Source: Sambucus nigra
Taxonomy: Eukaryota; Streptophyta; Magnoliopsida; Dipsacales; Adoxaceae
Reading direction: 5' to 3'
NCBI GenBank assembly: GCA_949130495.1
Contig: OX422208.1
Coordinates: 693,113,702-693,177,701 of the forward strand
Length of the DNA stretch: 64,000 bases
Within the stretch, counting starts at the first letter, position 1, and every line of letters begins with the position of its first letter. Both the position numbers and the translations under genes were made by a program. Positions 1 through 11,950 of this stretch are shown here, piece by piece. The notes under the pieces are model-generated. The model saw nothing but the letters and a program-made list of their open reading frames with translations. It ran no database searches and was not told the origin of the DNA.

Positions 1-480
1 AACAGGGAATCTCATCAAGAATAGACACCAGCCTCTCGAAGTCGACTGATGACACCATCCAGCGCACCACAGGTGGAAGATGCTCCCAAACATCCCTAAT
101 CCGTGTAGTCTCTCAGGCACGTATAGTCGACATCGAGACGTCAGACTGTCGAAGAAACAAAGAAAACCATTGTCGAATTCAAGAAATAAAGCAATATCGT
201 CAAGAAAAAAAGAGAAGAATACCAAAGGTAATTCAATACTTATATAGCCGCCAGGGTTCACCACCCTAGAATAATGATGACTCTTGGGCTCACATAGAAG
301 AATTCGATCATCCACCATCGGATCAAATGAGTCGAATGAGTTCTTGTTGCCTAGTGCAAGGGGCACCCTAGCCCTCAACTCCAACCCTGCCCAATCGTCG
401 ACATTAAGCCATGCCATATAAGTAGCGCTGCTTCAGAAATCGACCATTTCAGATATTAGAACGATTTGCATAAGTTAATT
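1..480. other. Unidentified decayed sequence with a short minus-strand open stretch
   Basis: No recognisable gene. On the minus strand about 70 codons are open between roughly 438 and 227, containing the fragments ARVPLALGNKNSFDSFDPM and VDDRILLCEP. The stretch runs into an intron-like segment whose minus-strand end is a pyrimidine-rich tract closing with AG near 150. I do not recognise the family. Its place beside a degenerate repeat field and an LTR-like block suggests a relic of an accessory gene of a retrotransposon, but that is inference from context only. Confidence 0.2.
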
Positions 481-899
481 GGAGATGCCAATTGGGATGC
501 CCTTTAGCTGCTTGAGGCACCCCAAAAGATTTTGCCACTACCGTTTGGCACCCCTCCATCTATACCACTCGGCACCCCTTTAAAATTTCATACAAAAAGT
601 CTAAAAAAAATACTAAAAAATCCCAAAAAATTCCTGACAAATTTCTAAACTTACCAGGTTAATTTTAGAACCTTCTTCACTGAGAAAAAGGTTTTTACAT
701 CCCCAACGGAATTCAATAAAACAATTATCCCCGACAATGTCTTCAGAAGACACTCCAAAATTCCAAAAAAAATAATTCCCTAACTAAAAATCTTCACTTC
801 ATTCCCTCTTCCCCAGCGGGACCTAAAATCAAATGATTCCACAAATCCCCAGAGAAAGATCACACATCCCCAGTGGAGTCCCCAAACTCCCCAAAGGAA
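481..899. other. AT-rich spacer, no gene seen
   Basis: Runs of C-rich and A-rich sequence with no open frame of note and no similarity I recognise. It grades into the repeat field that follows. Confidence 0.4.
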
Positions 900-1640
900 A
901 CATAAGACTTCAAAATTGGCTTCGACCCTTAGAATCGATCGCCCCTAACTTAATCCCGCAGAATTGGATTTTACCCTTAGAATTGGTCACCTCTACATAA
1001 GCTCGCAGAATTGGCATTAACGCAAATAATTGGTAACCCCTATCTTGAGCCCACAGAATTATCCTTGACCCTCAGAATTGGTCACTCTATTTTAAGCCCT
1101 CATAATTGGCTTTGACCCTCAGAATTGGTCACCTCTACATAAGCCCACATAATTGTCTTTAACCCACAGAATTGGTCACCCCAAATAAACCCTCAGAATT
1201 GGCTTTGACGACTGCAAAATTGGATTTGACCCATCGAATTGGTCACCCCAAATAAGCCCATAGGATTGTCTTCGACCCTCAGAATTTTTTGCTTCTACTT
1301 AAGCTCGCAGAATTGGTCACCCAAAATAAGCCCTTAGAATTGGTCACCCAAAATAAGCCTGAAGAATTGGCTTCGACCCTCAGAATTGGTTGCTTCTACA
1401 TAAGCCCTCATAATTGGCTTTGAACCGCAAAATTGGTCACCCCTATTTTAAACCCGCAGAATTGGCTGTGCCTTGCAGAATTGGTCGCTATAATTTAGAT
1501 CCTCAGAACTAACCCCGACCCCTAGAATTGGTCGCCTCCTTACTCCTCACCTCCTTTAGGTCCTCAAAATTGGCTGCCTCAACATCACCTTAGGTCCTCA
1601 GCATCGACCTCGACCCTCTGAATCGATCATCCTCATCCCT
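900..1640. repeat. Degenerate short-unit repeat field (AGAATTGGTCACC type)
   Basis: More than twenty spaced copies of AATTGG or close variants occur here, usually as CAGAATTGGTCACCCC alternating with CAGAATTGGCTTTGACCC, at irregular steps of about 15-40 bases. The flanking words (CCCTCAG, CATAAGCCC) also recur, so this is a decayed tandem array and not chance. It ends just before a purine tract and an LTR-like start at 1722, the position where some Tat-type elements carry 3' repeats. No coding potential seen. Confidence 0.6.
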
Positions 1641-1712
1641 TAGGTCCACAAAACTAACCTCTATCATATGGTGTTTATTCAATGACTATCACTTATTCGA
1701 AGCTCACCCGCC

Positions 1713-1721
1713 AAGGGGATC
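1713..1721 (+). other. Possible polypurine tract
   Basis: AAGGGGATC lies directly before TGTAGACACC, as expected for a plus-strand primer site ahead of a 3' LTR. It is short and could be chance. Confidence 0.3.
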
Positions 1722-1899
1722 TGTAGACACCAAATTATAGGACACCTTAAGTCTCCCATTAGGTCCCTAAAACCTCCTTATCTCACTGCAAACCCCAAGT
1801 CGCACTCTGAGTACCGATATAGAGGCCATTGGGCGGCCCCGAGCCTCGTTTTACTTCGATCAACTCTATCATAGGAGTGAAATATCTTTCAAGGGATTT

Positions 1900-2600
1900 G
1901 AATACCCTTTCCAAAAGTCTACCCCATGCATTAATTAGAATAATGATTAGGACGAATGAACCATTTTACTACCGAAAATTAATTCAGAGGCCACTAGGCA
2001 CTCTCGAGCCCCGAATTGACCCCTATCAACTTCATCGTTAGAGCAAAAGTTCTTTGAATATTCAAAGGGTACTGAAACCCCTTTCCAATGGTCCACACCA
2101 TGGGCAAAATAGCATAACCGTTTGGACGAACAATTAGTTTTCCCCTGGAAATTGACTTGTAGGCCACCGGGCTCTCTCGAGCTCTGTTTAACCAAAGTCA
2201 ACTCTTTAGATAAAAAATGAATACCCTTTCCAATGATCCACCCCGTGCACGATTCTGACCTACGATATGTACGATTGATCCATTTTACTCCAAGAGGTCC
2301 CCAAGAACTTCAAAGCCCCGGTTGACCAAGGTCAACATTTCGAACTAAGAAAAACTCATTGGAATGTCTAAGTACATCTCCTAACCTTTCCAACGGTCTA
2401 CCTTATGCACTATTCTCACTTACCATGAGGATGAACAATTCATTTCCGTCAAACAATCTCCCGTGCAAAAGACCAACGTATGCTTCCAAGCCACATTTGA
2501 CCCAAAGTTAACTCTCGGACCCGGGAGTAGTCCCAAGGACACTTGAAGGTATCTGAAATATCTTTCTAATGGTATGCCTCGTGCACAATTCAAATAAACA
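1900..2600 (+). repeat. Five degenerate ~150-175-bp repeats in the U3-like part
   Basis: The phrase CCTTTCCAAtGGTCcACCCCaTGCAC recurs near 1905, 2079, 2224, 2384 and 2560, each followed by ATTcTgA-type sequence and GTTGACCaAgGTCAAC-type sequence. The spacing of about 147-175 bases and shared flanks mark a decayed tandem array in the upstream part of the LTR-like block. Confidence 0.55.
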
Positions 2601-2743
2601 ATTTGTGTTCTATGATAATGTTTCTAGGAAAATCTGCATGAGACTACCAATTGGTAGGTCCAGATCCCTGCCTATCGGCACAATGTCTAGGATCACATGC
2701 CGAGAGGAACCCCCTGGGGTAGGCTGATCGGCACCCTCCTGAC

Positions 2744-2753
2744 CCTATAAAAG
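2744..2753 (+). promoter_or_regulatory. TATA box of the LTR-like block
   Basis: CCTATAAAAG sits in a GC-richer context about 270 bases before AATAAA. It is the best core-promoter candidate in the left 8 kb. Confidence 0.4.
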
Positions 2754-3802
2754 TAGGGCATGGCCTCACTCCAAAAGACACATAACATATCCATTAGCAT
2801 CAGTGATATCAGCAACATTCCCTCGAAATCAGCGAAGTTCCTCATGTGAAGTTCCATCCAAGAGTACATTCCCATACTTCTCATACTCAATTTGGAAAAA
2901 TATCCTTCTCTCTCATCAACATTCATCAACTCAAGGGATTTCATCCAAGATCAAAGATCAAGCTTCAAAGAAGGTCCAATTCCTTCCCTCCGTCTTTAAA
3001 TTCCTTATTTTTGCATAATAAACATTAGGTTCATAATCTTGTTCCTGCTTTTGTTCATACACATTAATATCTACACTTTTATTAGTATATTTCACATACT
3101 TTATTTTCTACAAAAATCCCAAAAACAAATAAAAGAGGGGTATACCCGTAAATTCCGAACGAAATTATCCATCACACTTTTTCCAAAACCAAAAAAACAC
3201 ATTTTCTAGACATACATATATAATAAAATTCCGTTCGAATCTATAGGATAAACCCCACCCCTATGCTGCATTGGAATTACATGGACTTTGATGCCTTTAT
3301 AGGCTACGTAGGCATCTTGAATTCAAATCCAAGACTCGATTCCATTTTTCCAATTTTCTCAATTTCCCAAATTCCCTAATTTTCTAAAACCTCCCATTTT
3401 CGTATTTATATGTATATCATGATTTTTTCATTTCATCCAACACATATTATCATTTCTTAATAACGATCAATATCGTGATAAACGCACAAATCATACTTTC
3501 TACATTTGTTGTTTTGGGAACATTCCTATGGATGACCTCACTCTACCTTGTCCATGGTATGAGTTGAATGATTACGATCTCCACTATATAAACATGCTCA
3601 CACACTTCATGGGGATATAAAGGAAAATAATAACACTAGCCCATGATAAATCGAAAGGGCGGGATGGGTGCCTCATACCTTCCCATTCCGTAACTTAGCC
3701 CCCAAACCTTCAAACTATTGGTTTCGTATGCATCGGTTTGTCCTTGATGCAGCTCTCTCGAAGTGGGAACACGTTCTTTTTCCTGTTTTATGCAAAATAG
3801 GA

Positions 3803-3815
3803 TGGCGACTCCATC
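3803..3815 (+). other. Possible primer binding site (TGGCGACTCC type)
   Basis: TGGCGACTCC resembles the start of primer sites used by Ogre/Tat-type elements. The expected GCTGGGGA half does not follow directly, though a GCTGCCGGGGA word lies near 3916. Weak evidence. Confidence 0.3.
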
Positions 3816-3930
3816 TCTTCACATTTAATCCCACATCGATGATGACCAAATCACTTTTCAAAGAGGGGTGCGAGATCACGATGCAGCCTTCTTGAGAGGA
3901 TATATCTCTCCCCCCGACGCTGCCGGGGAT

Positions 3931-5960
3931 GGACACATCATTAAAGGAGGAAAAATGTATTTTCAAATATTATCATAACTATTTAAACTTTTGAGTTGAA
4001 TTCACCCTAGGATCATATAGGATTTTTATATGGTTGTAGTGCAGGTTTTGGGTTAAGGTTATGAAATGAAGGGAATATGCATGGATTTAAAGGTGTTTGG
4101 GGATGAAAACTCGAGATAATGGAAAAATTGCGGGCAATTTCCTAATTTAAAAATGATTTCCACAACAAGCATTAGATATGAAATTAGAGAGCGATATGGA
4201 TTATTGAACACTATAGACATGATATACAAACTTTTTCTTTCTTTTATTTTCTTAATTTTCTCATAATTTTCTTTTGTTTTCGTTTTGGTTTTGTCATATT
4301 TTGTTTCTTTACCATTTCTTTATTCTCTTCATTTTCTCACTCTCATATGCTTAATTCTAACCACATAATCAATAACATCATTCAATCCTAAGTAACATTT
4401 CAAAAACAGGTATGAAAGGTAACATCTATGGTTTATAACTCTAATGTGGAGTTTTGTTATGGGATTTTGGGTTATGAAATGAAAGGATATATTAAGTCTC
4501 AAAGGGTTTGAAGAGGACAAACATATAAGGTGAGGTCAAGATCAATATGGATGATATAGAAAATATGACCAATGATTATTTCCTAACATTTTCTCACTTC
4601 TTGAGTGAAAACAATTTTGAAAATCATGCTCAAGTAACACATTTCTAAATGAAGTCAATTAATGAACGATCAAATGAAGGAATAGAGAAATGAGTGACTC
4701 ATTTAACATTTTCAAGGAGTAAAGTAAGTGTATAACACTCATAAATGAAGGTATGTCTTGAAGCTCACTCGCTGTAAGTATATACGATGCAACAAATATT
4801 ACCAAGTTATAAAAATCATAAACCAAATCATTGAAACAAGAAAAGCGCATGTGATCATTTGTTTAAATTTTAATTCCTGAAGTTATTCCTAATATCAATG
4901 ATATGAGGACTAAAGTCTAATAACTTATTAAATTGAGAACATGCATCATTGAGTTGTCAATTGGATCAGGTATTTATTAAATTTATTATCGAAAACAAAG
5001 GCAAAATGCCCAACAAATGATAAAAAAGAAAGAAATGAAATTCTTAATTTTTTAACAAAAGTATGCTTAGAAATAACATGTGATCAAATTAATGAAACTA
5101 AAAACAAATGGAAAGAATTTCCCACACCCCGTAATTTAAATGTTGCATTGTCCTCAATGTAAATCAAGAACACAATATAAAGATAATAAAAGAAAATATT
5201 ACCCTAATTGGAGCGATCCCCAATACGTACGACTCCATTGAATCTACAAAACATGTTAGTAACAAGCATAACAAAAAATATTAATTTTTTTTAACTAATT
5301 ACACTAGAAAATAAGTAAAAAGAAAAAAATAAGAAAAAAAAATACAAAAATAACTATTTATAACCTACAATTTTAACTTCTATCTAACTATACACTAGAA
5401 GTAAAAAAATTTAAGGGTCCACTAAAAATACTTTTTGGCTTTAAAGGATTAACGGTGGACCCTCCCTTGAATGAATCACTCCCTAAAAATAAGAATTTCA
5501 TTTGAACAACAAAAGTCATGTGGAAGGCGTAAGAAAAGAACCATCACCAATTAAAAAATTTAGGCTGACGATGGGGGATTTTGATTCTAAGGGGATAAGT
5601 ACAATTGGGATAAAAAAAATAGAATCACACCCAAAAGGTTTTTCAAGAAGAATAGGAGGCGGGGCACATAAAAATGAAGAACCCACTTTGGAAAAATAAC
5701 TCAAGCTAAGAGTCCTCGTCGGTAAAAAGGTTTAAACATTTCATGTTTTTTAACTGACTCACAGGAATCTAACGATACTTATAATGGTTCAGTAACATAG
5801 AATGAAAACGGGGAGGACATAAACTCAATCCCAAGTGATTTATCATCACAAAGAGATATAATTTCAAAGGATCAAGACTCACTTTAAATGAGATGTTCTT
5901 CTAGAAAAGTTAAAGGTGAAACACAAGTTTCAACCTCCTCTTTGCTTTCCAAGTAAGCAT
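3931..5960. other. AT-rich spacer without a supported gene
   Basis: Low-complexity AT-rich DNA with no convincing coding frame and no terminal repeats that I can pair. A 65-codon plus-strand frame at 5502-5699 has no recognisable motif and an equal-length frame on the opposite strand, so I do not call it. The stretch may be the decayed 3' half of the minus-strand element marked by the primer site at 6518, but nothing in the sequence proves it. Confidence 0.35.
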
Positions 5961-5965
5961 TAATC

Positions 5966-6345
5966 TCATTGTGAAGTGTTCCATTTCCAAAGCAACCCTA
6001 TTAGCGTTATATGTTGCGCTTTGGGTGAAAAGAAGCAAGATTTATTCCAAAGTAAGATTCCTTGGCTCAAGATCCTCAGATTCCTCATTTGGTTGGAAAC
6101 TTTCTTTAACTTAAAAAATAGTGGAAGAAAATCATCGTTGGATTCGAATAATGTTTCCAACTCTTGCTCCCCAAAAATATTTTATTCCCAATATATGTTT
6201 TCAAGCCTTTGATTATTAAGAATTCAAAGGCCTTCACGCACAGAAATAGGTTGAGGCGCGGATTCTTGAGAAGGGAAAGTTTGAGAACCATTCCCATAAA
6301 AATGAGAACCACTGTAATTACCGAAATCACAATAAAAATACATGA
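5966..6345 (-). pseudogene. Decayed coding relic downstream of an Athila-like primer site
   Basis: On the minus strand, about 190 bases after the primer site at 6518-6535, a frame opens near 6345 with residues including FGNYSGSHFYGNGSQTF. It is interrupted by stops within 40 codons and reopens with LETLFESNDDFLPLFFKLK. The placement is that expected for the start of gag or a leader ORF of a minus-strand LTR element. I do not recognise a domain, so the call rests on position and on the broken but protein-like frame. Confidence 0.25.
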
Positions 6346-6517
6346 TTACCGAATATTTTGTAGATGGAGGATCCACGTGGAGAGGTGCGCGGCCAATAAT
6401 TCAATATTTTATGGCGCTCAAATACGCAAGCCTGCAAAAAAGGTTAAAACAAAGAATAAAAATACAGCAAAAAGAATACTATGAAATAATAAAAGAATTA
6501 CAATCTATAACAAACAT

Positions 6518-6535
6518 TCCCCGACAACAACACCA
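6518..6535 (-). other. Athila-like primer binding site, decayed
   Basis: Read on the minus strand the site is TGGTGTTGTTGTCGGGGA. The Athila-type primer site as I know it is TGGCGCCGTTGCCGGGGA. Every difference is C in the reference to T here, the pattern left by deamination of methylated cytosine. The sequence on its LTR side ends in TCATCA, compatible with an LTR end. This implies an old minus-strand element with its 5' LTR lying to the right. Confidence 0.4.
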
Positions 6536-6538
6536 TTT

Positions 6539-8250
6539 TGATGACTACAAGCGTTCGTGTAGATACATTGATCGTTGTTATCGGTTCTGACCGCAATGAA
6601 AAAAAACCAAAATTATGACTACACTCAACAAATGGAGTATAGCGGCCAGTTCGGGTATTGAAAATCCAACGGGAATGTTGGACAAATTTTAATTGATTTA
6701 TTATTTTTGAAATAAAATAGTAAAAGGTGATGGGGGTATAAAAGGTAAAATGGAAAATAAGAAGTTAAAACTGGACAAGAAAGATAAAACGACATTAGGG
6801 TTACATCCCCGCAGTGGGCTAGAACAATGCATATATAGGATTTCGGTACGAAAATATTTAACCGAGCATATTCAATTAAATATAAACATCAATTATGAAG
6901 GAAATTAATTCAATAATGAAAGATTAAACATTTAATCGAAAATGGTCACACACGGGTTGATTTTGGATTATTACTTTAAACTCACATTGCGTGACAAAGA
7001 AAGTTAAATGCATAATATCCCGACTTTAATTCACGAGATTTCAATTGAATGCAGTTTGACCCAAGACCTAGATTTTAAATCTCGACACTCATTAATGGTA
7101 GAAATATGAGCCCAACAATTTAACTAGCTACAATACATGATCAAAACAAAAAACAAACTAATTAACTAAAGCAAATAATAAATAAACTAACAAAAACTAA
7201 CTATAAATCAAGGAAATAAAGAGACAAAGCATGAAACAAAGAAAAATAAACTATATTAATGGAGAGGGCAGATGAATAGTAGCTATACTTACATAAATGA
7301 GTTGAAACCATAAAGAGAGAAGGATAGGTTGGCTCCCAACAACAAACCGTAAAAACAAAAAAAATATTTTTTTACAAAATGAGCGAAAAACCCACTTATA
7401 TACTAATTGGGAAAAGAAATAAAAGAAAAAGAAACAATCTCCTGATTTATAGAAGGATATGTCAACTACGGACAAGGAGCCAGTCGATCAGTTGTAGTGC
7501 TTTAAGTTCCTTGATTTGGTTGTAGGCTTATTTTCAAATTTTTGATTGACAAACCCAATCGACCGATGCTCTGTTTTGAGCAGCAAAATGGTGGTGATTT
7601 AGGTGTAATTCCTCTTCTGCTTAAAATCCTGTAACTTATTTGTTATAACTTGGAATCACGCACCTTTAGTGGCCACACGAAGCTTATTAAAAGGGCTTCA
7701 ATGTTCGTGAGACATTGGAAAAAATCCCAAATTATGGTATGACTAAAATTCCCCTATAAGAGCGATTGTCGACAGAACATTCACGGAACGCTACCGAACT
7801 TCACATAAAGCACCGTAATACCTACACAAGATCAATTATAGTTCATAAAAAATATAAACATATAAAATGGACATTGTCTTATTAATGAGCATATATATAG
7901 GAATTAAGGTACCCAAGCGAGCTAAAATGCATAAATATAGAGGGTAATTAAATGCAATATTCGGGATGAATCAATATAATATCTCAAGAGATTCATTATA
8001 CCACTCACTTCCATCAACGGACACCATTTTAAACTCCTTCTAAAGGACTCCACTAAGGCTTGGAATGAAGAATGCTAAAAAGCCTTACCCAGCCACCGAT
8101 GTTCATGCTCCTGCAACATGGCCTACCCCATATGTACTTAACTATTACCAATACTGTAGATGGGACTATGATACCCCAATATATCGAGGAGTCATGAAAA
8201 GAATGTGTCATCTACTATGTCAATTAAAAAGTGGCAGGATATGAAGCCCC
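6539..8250 (-). repeat. Probable 5' LTR of the decayed Athila-like element
   Basis: This AT-rich block starts TGATGACTAC immediately beside the primer site and contains no coding sequence I can support. I could not find a paired LTR to its left. The outer (right) limit is not visible as a clean terminus; the block simply stops where a chromovirus pol fragment begins near 8256. LTR identity is inferred from the primer site alone. Confidence 0.25.
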
Positions 8251-8255
8251 ACTAA

Positions 8256-10818
8256 GGTGAGGGACGCTTTGTTATTTTCAAAGATTAATATGAGTTCTGG
8301 TTATCACCAGTTGAGGATTCAATAGGATTATGTATCGAAGATAGTGTTCCTAGCTCGGTATGGTTCGTACAAGTTTTGGGTCTTGCCATTCATCTTGACT
8401 AATGCACCTGAAGTTTTCATGGATTTGATAAACTATGTATTCAGGTCATTCTTAGATCAGTTTATTATCGTGCTCATTGATGATATCCTGATCTATTCAC
8501 AGTTCGAGGAGGAGCATGCCGAACATTTTTGGTTGGCTCTTCAGACCTTAAGGGAGCATCGTCTTTATGCTAAGCTCTCTAAGTACGAGTTTTAGCTGTG
8601 AGAGGTTGAGTTTTTGGGCTACATTATGATAGAGGCTGAGATTTCCATCGATCCTAACAAGGTTACAATGGTTGTCGAGTGGGGGAAGCCCACTATGCCG
8701 ACAGATATTCAGAGTTTTCTGGGTCTAATGGGTTACTATAGGAGGTTTGTCCAGGGCTTCTCGAAGATTGAAAGTCTTCTTACCCATTTGACAAAGAAGG
8801 GTGTTTCTTTCGTCTGGAGTTCAGTGTGTTAGGAGGCTTTCTCCACTTTAAAAGAGAAGTTTACGTCAATGCCAGTCCTTGCATTACCGAAAGATGGAGT
8901 GGAGTACCGTGTGTACACTGATGCATCATTATAGGGGTCAGGAGTTGTTCTGATGCAGGAGAAGAGACTAATGAAATTGAGGCCTCATGAGGACTGTTAC
9001 CCGACTCATGACTTAGATTTGGTGGTGGTAGTTTTTGCGTTGTATTCGTGGAGGCCCTACTTACTTGGGGAGAAATTTACGTCATTAATTGACCATAAGA
9101 GTCTTCAGTACTTGTTCTTATAAAGGAAATTGAACATGAAACAAAGTAGATGGGTGGATTATGTGAAGGACTACCAGTTTTCCATACAATGCATTGAGTC
9201 AGAGAACCGCATCGTCGTTTTCCGCCTTGGATATAGAGGAGAATGTTGAATTATCAGACATTTGGAAAGCTCATTGGAAGGAGCTGGGAGCCTTGACGTT
9301 GGTAAATCATTTATGGGGACTATGTCTGTATCAGTTTATATGGTTGAGAGGGTTATAAAGGCCCAGTCTTCTGATGACTTCTGTTGGGAGAAGGTGAAGG
9401 CGTTGATGTCCAAGGGCATTTGAGGTTTCTCGATTGGTCCTGAAGGGGGACTTCATTATCAAAGATGAATTATTATCCCGATTGATACTGAGTTGCAAAA
9501 GGCCATTTTATCTGAGGCGTATGGATCTAGATCACTGTTAACTCTAGAGGTGATAAGATGTATCAAGACATGCACCGTATGTATTGGTGGGTTGTGTTGA
9601 AGCGTGATGTATCCGAGTTTATCTTGAAGTGTGCCACTTGACAGAGTTGTAGCCATTGGCCATTCCTAAGTGGAAATGGGAAAGAATCTCTATGGATTTC
9701 ATTGTTGGGTTGTCGATATCACAATATGGTCATGATTCAATTTGGGTCATCATCGACAAACTGACAAATGTGATTCATTTCCTTCCAGTGAGGAAGGATT
9801 ATATGGTGGAACTGTATGCCAGGATATTTATTGTGGAGATTGTGAAGTGGCATGGTGTACCGCGTGACATCGTGTCTGACTGTGAGTGTATTCATCTCGC
9901 ACTTTTGGGGAAATTTTTAGGAGGTTATGGGAATTCGGTTGAGTTTGAGTACTGTGTTCCACCCTTAGTCTGATGGTTAAACTGAGTGGGTGAATCATAT
10001 TTTTGAGGAAATATTGCGAGTTTATGTGTTGGACTTCAAAAGTGGTTAGGATATGCATTTCCCACTAATGGAGTTCGGATACAATAATTATTACCAGCAG
10101 ACTATAGACATGGAACCATACGAGGCTTTATACAGCTAGCCTTTCCGATCGCCTACATGTTGGTTGGAGTATGGAGAGCACTGGATGTTGGGTCTGGATA
10201 TTGTTAGGGAGACCTCAGAGAAGGTTGACTTGACTCATGTAGGGACGAAGACTGCGCGGGATCTTCAGAAAACTTATGCTGACACAAGGTGGAGGAAGTT
10301 AGAGTTTGCTGTTGGGGACTAAGTGTTGTTGAGGGTCTCACCCATGAGAGGTGTTATTCGCTTTATTGCCAAAGGGAAGCTTTCGCCGTGATACATGGGT
10401 CCATTTATAGTTTTGGATAGGGTTGGGCTAGTTCCTGACCGTTTAGCCCTACTTGACCATCTCTAGTGCATACAGGATGTTTTTCATATATCCGTGTTGA
10501 GGAAGTTCTTATGTCCCGAGGGCTCACACCTACACATAGATTTAGATGAGATTGAGACATAACCCAATGGGAGTTACGAGAAGAGGCCAGTTAGGATCCT
10601 AGATCGCTGTGAGTAGTAGTTGAGGTCAAAATTCATTCCTCTTATCCGTATTCTGTGGAGTCATCATAATGAGTATGAGGCCACTCGGGAGAGAGATGAT
10701 GACTTGCGAATTAGTCACCCATATCTCTTTACGGAAGGTACTTATGGAACTACCTTACTTGAATATAATTGAATTGATTTTATGTATTTTGGATTTCGAG
10801 GATGAAATCCTGTTCGTA
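8256..10818 (+). pseudogene. Broken pol (RT-RNaseH-integrase) of a Tekay/Del-type chromovirus
   Basis: Translation shows reverse transcriptase from within the domain: FSKINMSSGYHQL (8274-8312), then [10 protein letters not shown] with the catalytic DD near 8480, then LGLMGYYRRFVQGFSKIE. RNase H follows (VYTDASL near 8912; RPYLLGEKF; DHKSLQYLF), then integrase (SMDFIVGLS near 9690, HGVPRDIVSD near 9850) and the C-terminal GD.VLL.VSPMRGV stretch near 10316. The order RT-RNaseH-integrase and this wording are typical of chromoviruses of the Tekay/Del group. At least eight in-frame stops or shifts (for example after 8595, 8832 and 9930) break it. Gag, protease and the N-terminal half of RT are absent: sequence identity simply starts at about 8256. 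It is a 5'-truncated fossil that could not make protein. Its 3' end runs straight into the polypurine tract. Confidence 0.85.
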
Positions 10819-10829
10819 GAGGGGAAGAA
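10819..10829 (+). other. Polypurine tract of the chromovirus
   Basis: AGAGGGGAAGAA lies directly before the LTR start TGTAATACCCC. This is the standard layout at the 3' end of Tekay/Del elements, where the end of pol abuts the tract. Confidence 0.75.
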
Positions 10830-10956
10830 TGTAATACCCCGCATTTTTGATTGAGTTGAAATTGAACTAACTCAATAAAATCCCGACTTAAAAAAATATT
10901 TGGCGGTAAAATATAAAAAAAAATGGATAATTAATGAATGCAAAAAATATGCTCAT
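10830..10956 (+). repeat. Chromovirus 3' LTR, first segment
   Basis: It starts TGTAATACCCCGC after the polypurine tract. The LTR is interrupted after 10956 by the Tat-type element and resumes at 23357. The 5 bases 10952-10956 (CTCAT) are the target copied at insertion. Confidence 0.8.
10952..10956. repeat. Left target-site duplication (CTCAT) of the Tat element
   Basis: CTCAT precedes the LTR start TGATATGCCC and is repeated exactly at 23352-23356 after the 3' LTR end. Confidence 0.9.
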
Positions 10957-11931
10957 TGATATGCCCAAGTATAACCTCAGCCAGGGATACCTACCTCGGT
11001 CGTATAAAGGCCGAGACATCAATTGGCCCATTGAGAGGTAAGGGCCCACGATATCATCCCTCGGCCAGTATTACCTCGGCCCAGGCCGACACTACTACAT
11101 GGACCTCCCCAAAGATATAACGCACGTGTCGGACATCAACAGCATCCTCAAGGACCAGGAATGGAAACCTCGGCCAGAATGGGCCGAAATGGCAAGGAGC
11201 CACTGATTCATAATCAACATGGATTCTACCTCAGCTTGGGCCGAGGTAGCCCAGGGGTATTAATAATCATCATGCCGCATGCCCAACATCGGCGTAGGCC
11301 GACCCCAGCATATACCCTGGCTGACATTAGGCCGAGACTCCTCATGACACTTCGCGGATCGAGCGGACGACCAACCTTTATAGCTCGGCCTCTCCTAGGC
11401 CGAGGCCATTCACCAACATGACTGTCGAGCATCTGTTGACATTTGGATAAGGACACTTGGACACAAATCAGTTATAACAAGATTATTCTCCACATGTGGG
11501 AGAATATTTCATCATCATTGCTTACATGTGACTAGGACAGGTGGCATTCCCCCATTGGTGAGGATATCAAACACATGCTCACTGCATGCATGGGGGGTAC
11601 ATTACACCCCCTAGGCACTATATATAGGGGTCATCCCCTACCTTGCAAAGGGTTCATTCATGCAACCCTAGCAAAAACCCTGTCAAAATATACAGTAGAG
11701 AGAGAGAGCTTGAGTGAATTGTACCCATGGTCATTAGTACCATCTGTCAGTGATATTACTCACACGCTCACTGTGGACGTAGGCCAGAACAGGCTGAACC
11801 ACCCATATTCCGGTGTTAATCTCCTCATATCCTCACCTCCTTCTCTCCTCTTTTTATAGCTGTACTGCCATTGTTATATACATAGAGATTGGAAACACCT
11901 TACCTGGTGGTGCTGATTCCCGGCATCATCA
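10957..11931 (+). repeat. 5' LTR of the Tat element
   Basis: It starts TGATATGCCCAAG and ends GGCATCATCA, 975 bp, the same length as the 3' copy. The first 450 bases are crowded with CTCGGCC/GGCCGAG words. A TATA box (CTATATATAGG) lies at 11618-11628. Open frames inside the LTR (for example 11161-11421 and 11575-11859) recur in the other LTR but have no protein features, so I treat them as chance. Confidence 0.95.
11618..11628 (+). promoter_or_regulatory. TATA box driving the Tat genomic transcript
   Basis: CTATATATAGG lies about 310 bases before the LTR end, and an identical copy sits at 23038-23048 in the 3' LTR. Transcription would be expected to start some 30 bases downstream; this is inferred from spacing only. 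Confidence 0.6.
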
Positions 11932-11934
11932 TTT

Positions 11935-11950
11935 TGGCGCCGTCTGTGGG
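11935..11950 (+). other. Primer binding site of the Tat element
   Basis: TGGCGCCGTCTGTGGG follows the 5' LTR end after TTT. The same type of site, TTGGCACCGTCTGTGGG, follows the LTR end of the second Tat element at 58861. Confidence 0.85.

Larger units (their letters stand above)
1722..3800 (+). repeat. LTR-like block of an old plus-strand gypsy element
   Basis: The block starts TGTAGACACC after a purine tract. It holds a TATA box (CCTATAAAAG near 2744), an AATAAA signal at 3017-3022, and a site beginning TGGCGACTCC at 3803 that resembles the primer site of Ogre/Tat-type elements. TATA, poly(A) signal about 270 bases later, then a primer-like site is the order U3-R-U5-PBS. The right limit is uncertain because no second LTR copy is visible and the end is not a clean CA. 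A purine tract on the left and a PBS on the right of one LTR could mean a relic of a tandem element, or one of the two may be chance. Confidence 0.4.

Noticed and set aside
3909..3925. CGACGCTGCCGGGGATGG as an alternative primer site
   Set aside because: Resembles the second half of a TGGCGACTCTGCTGGGGA-type site but lacks the first half. I kept the 3803 site at low confidence instead.
5502..5704. 65-codon plus-strand frame
   Set aside because: An equally long frame lies on the other strand and neither has a domain.
11161..11859. Open frames inside the Tat LTRs (also at 22581-23279)
   Set aside because: They repeat because the LTR repeats. No domain, and they overlap the promoter region.
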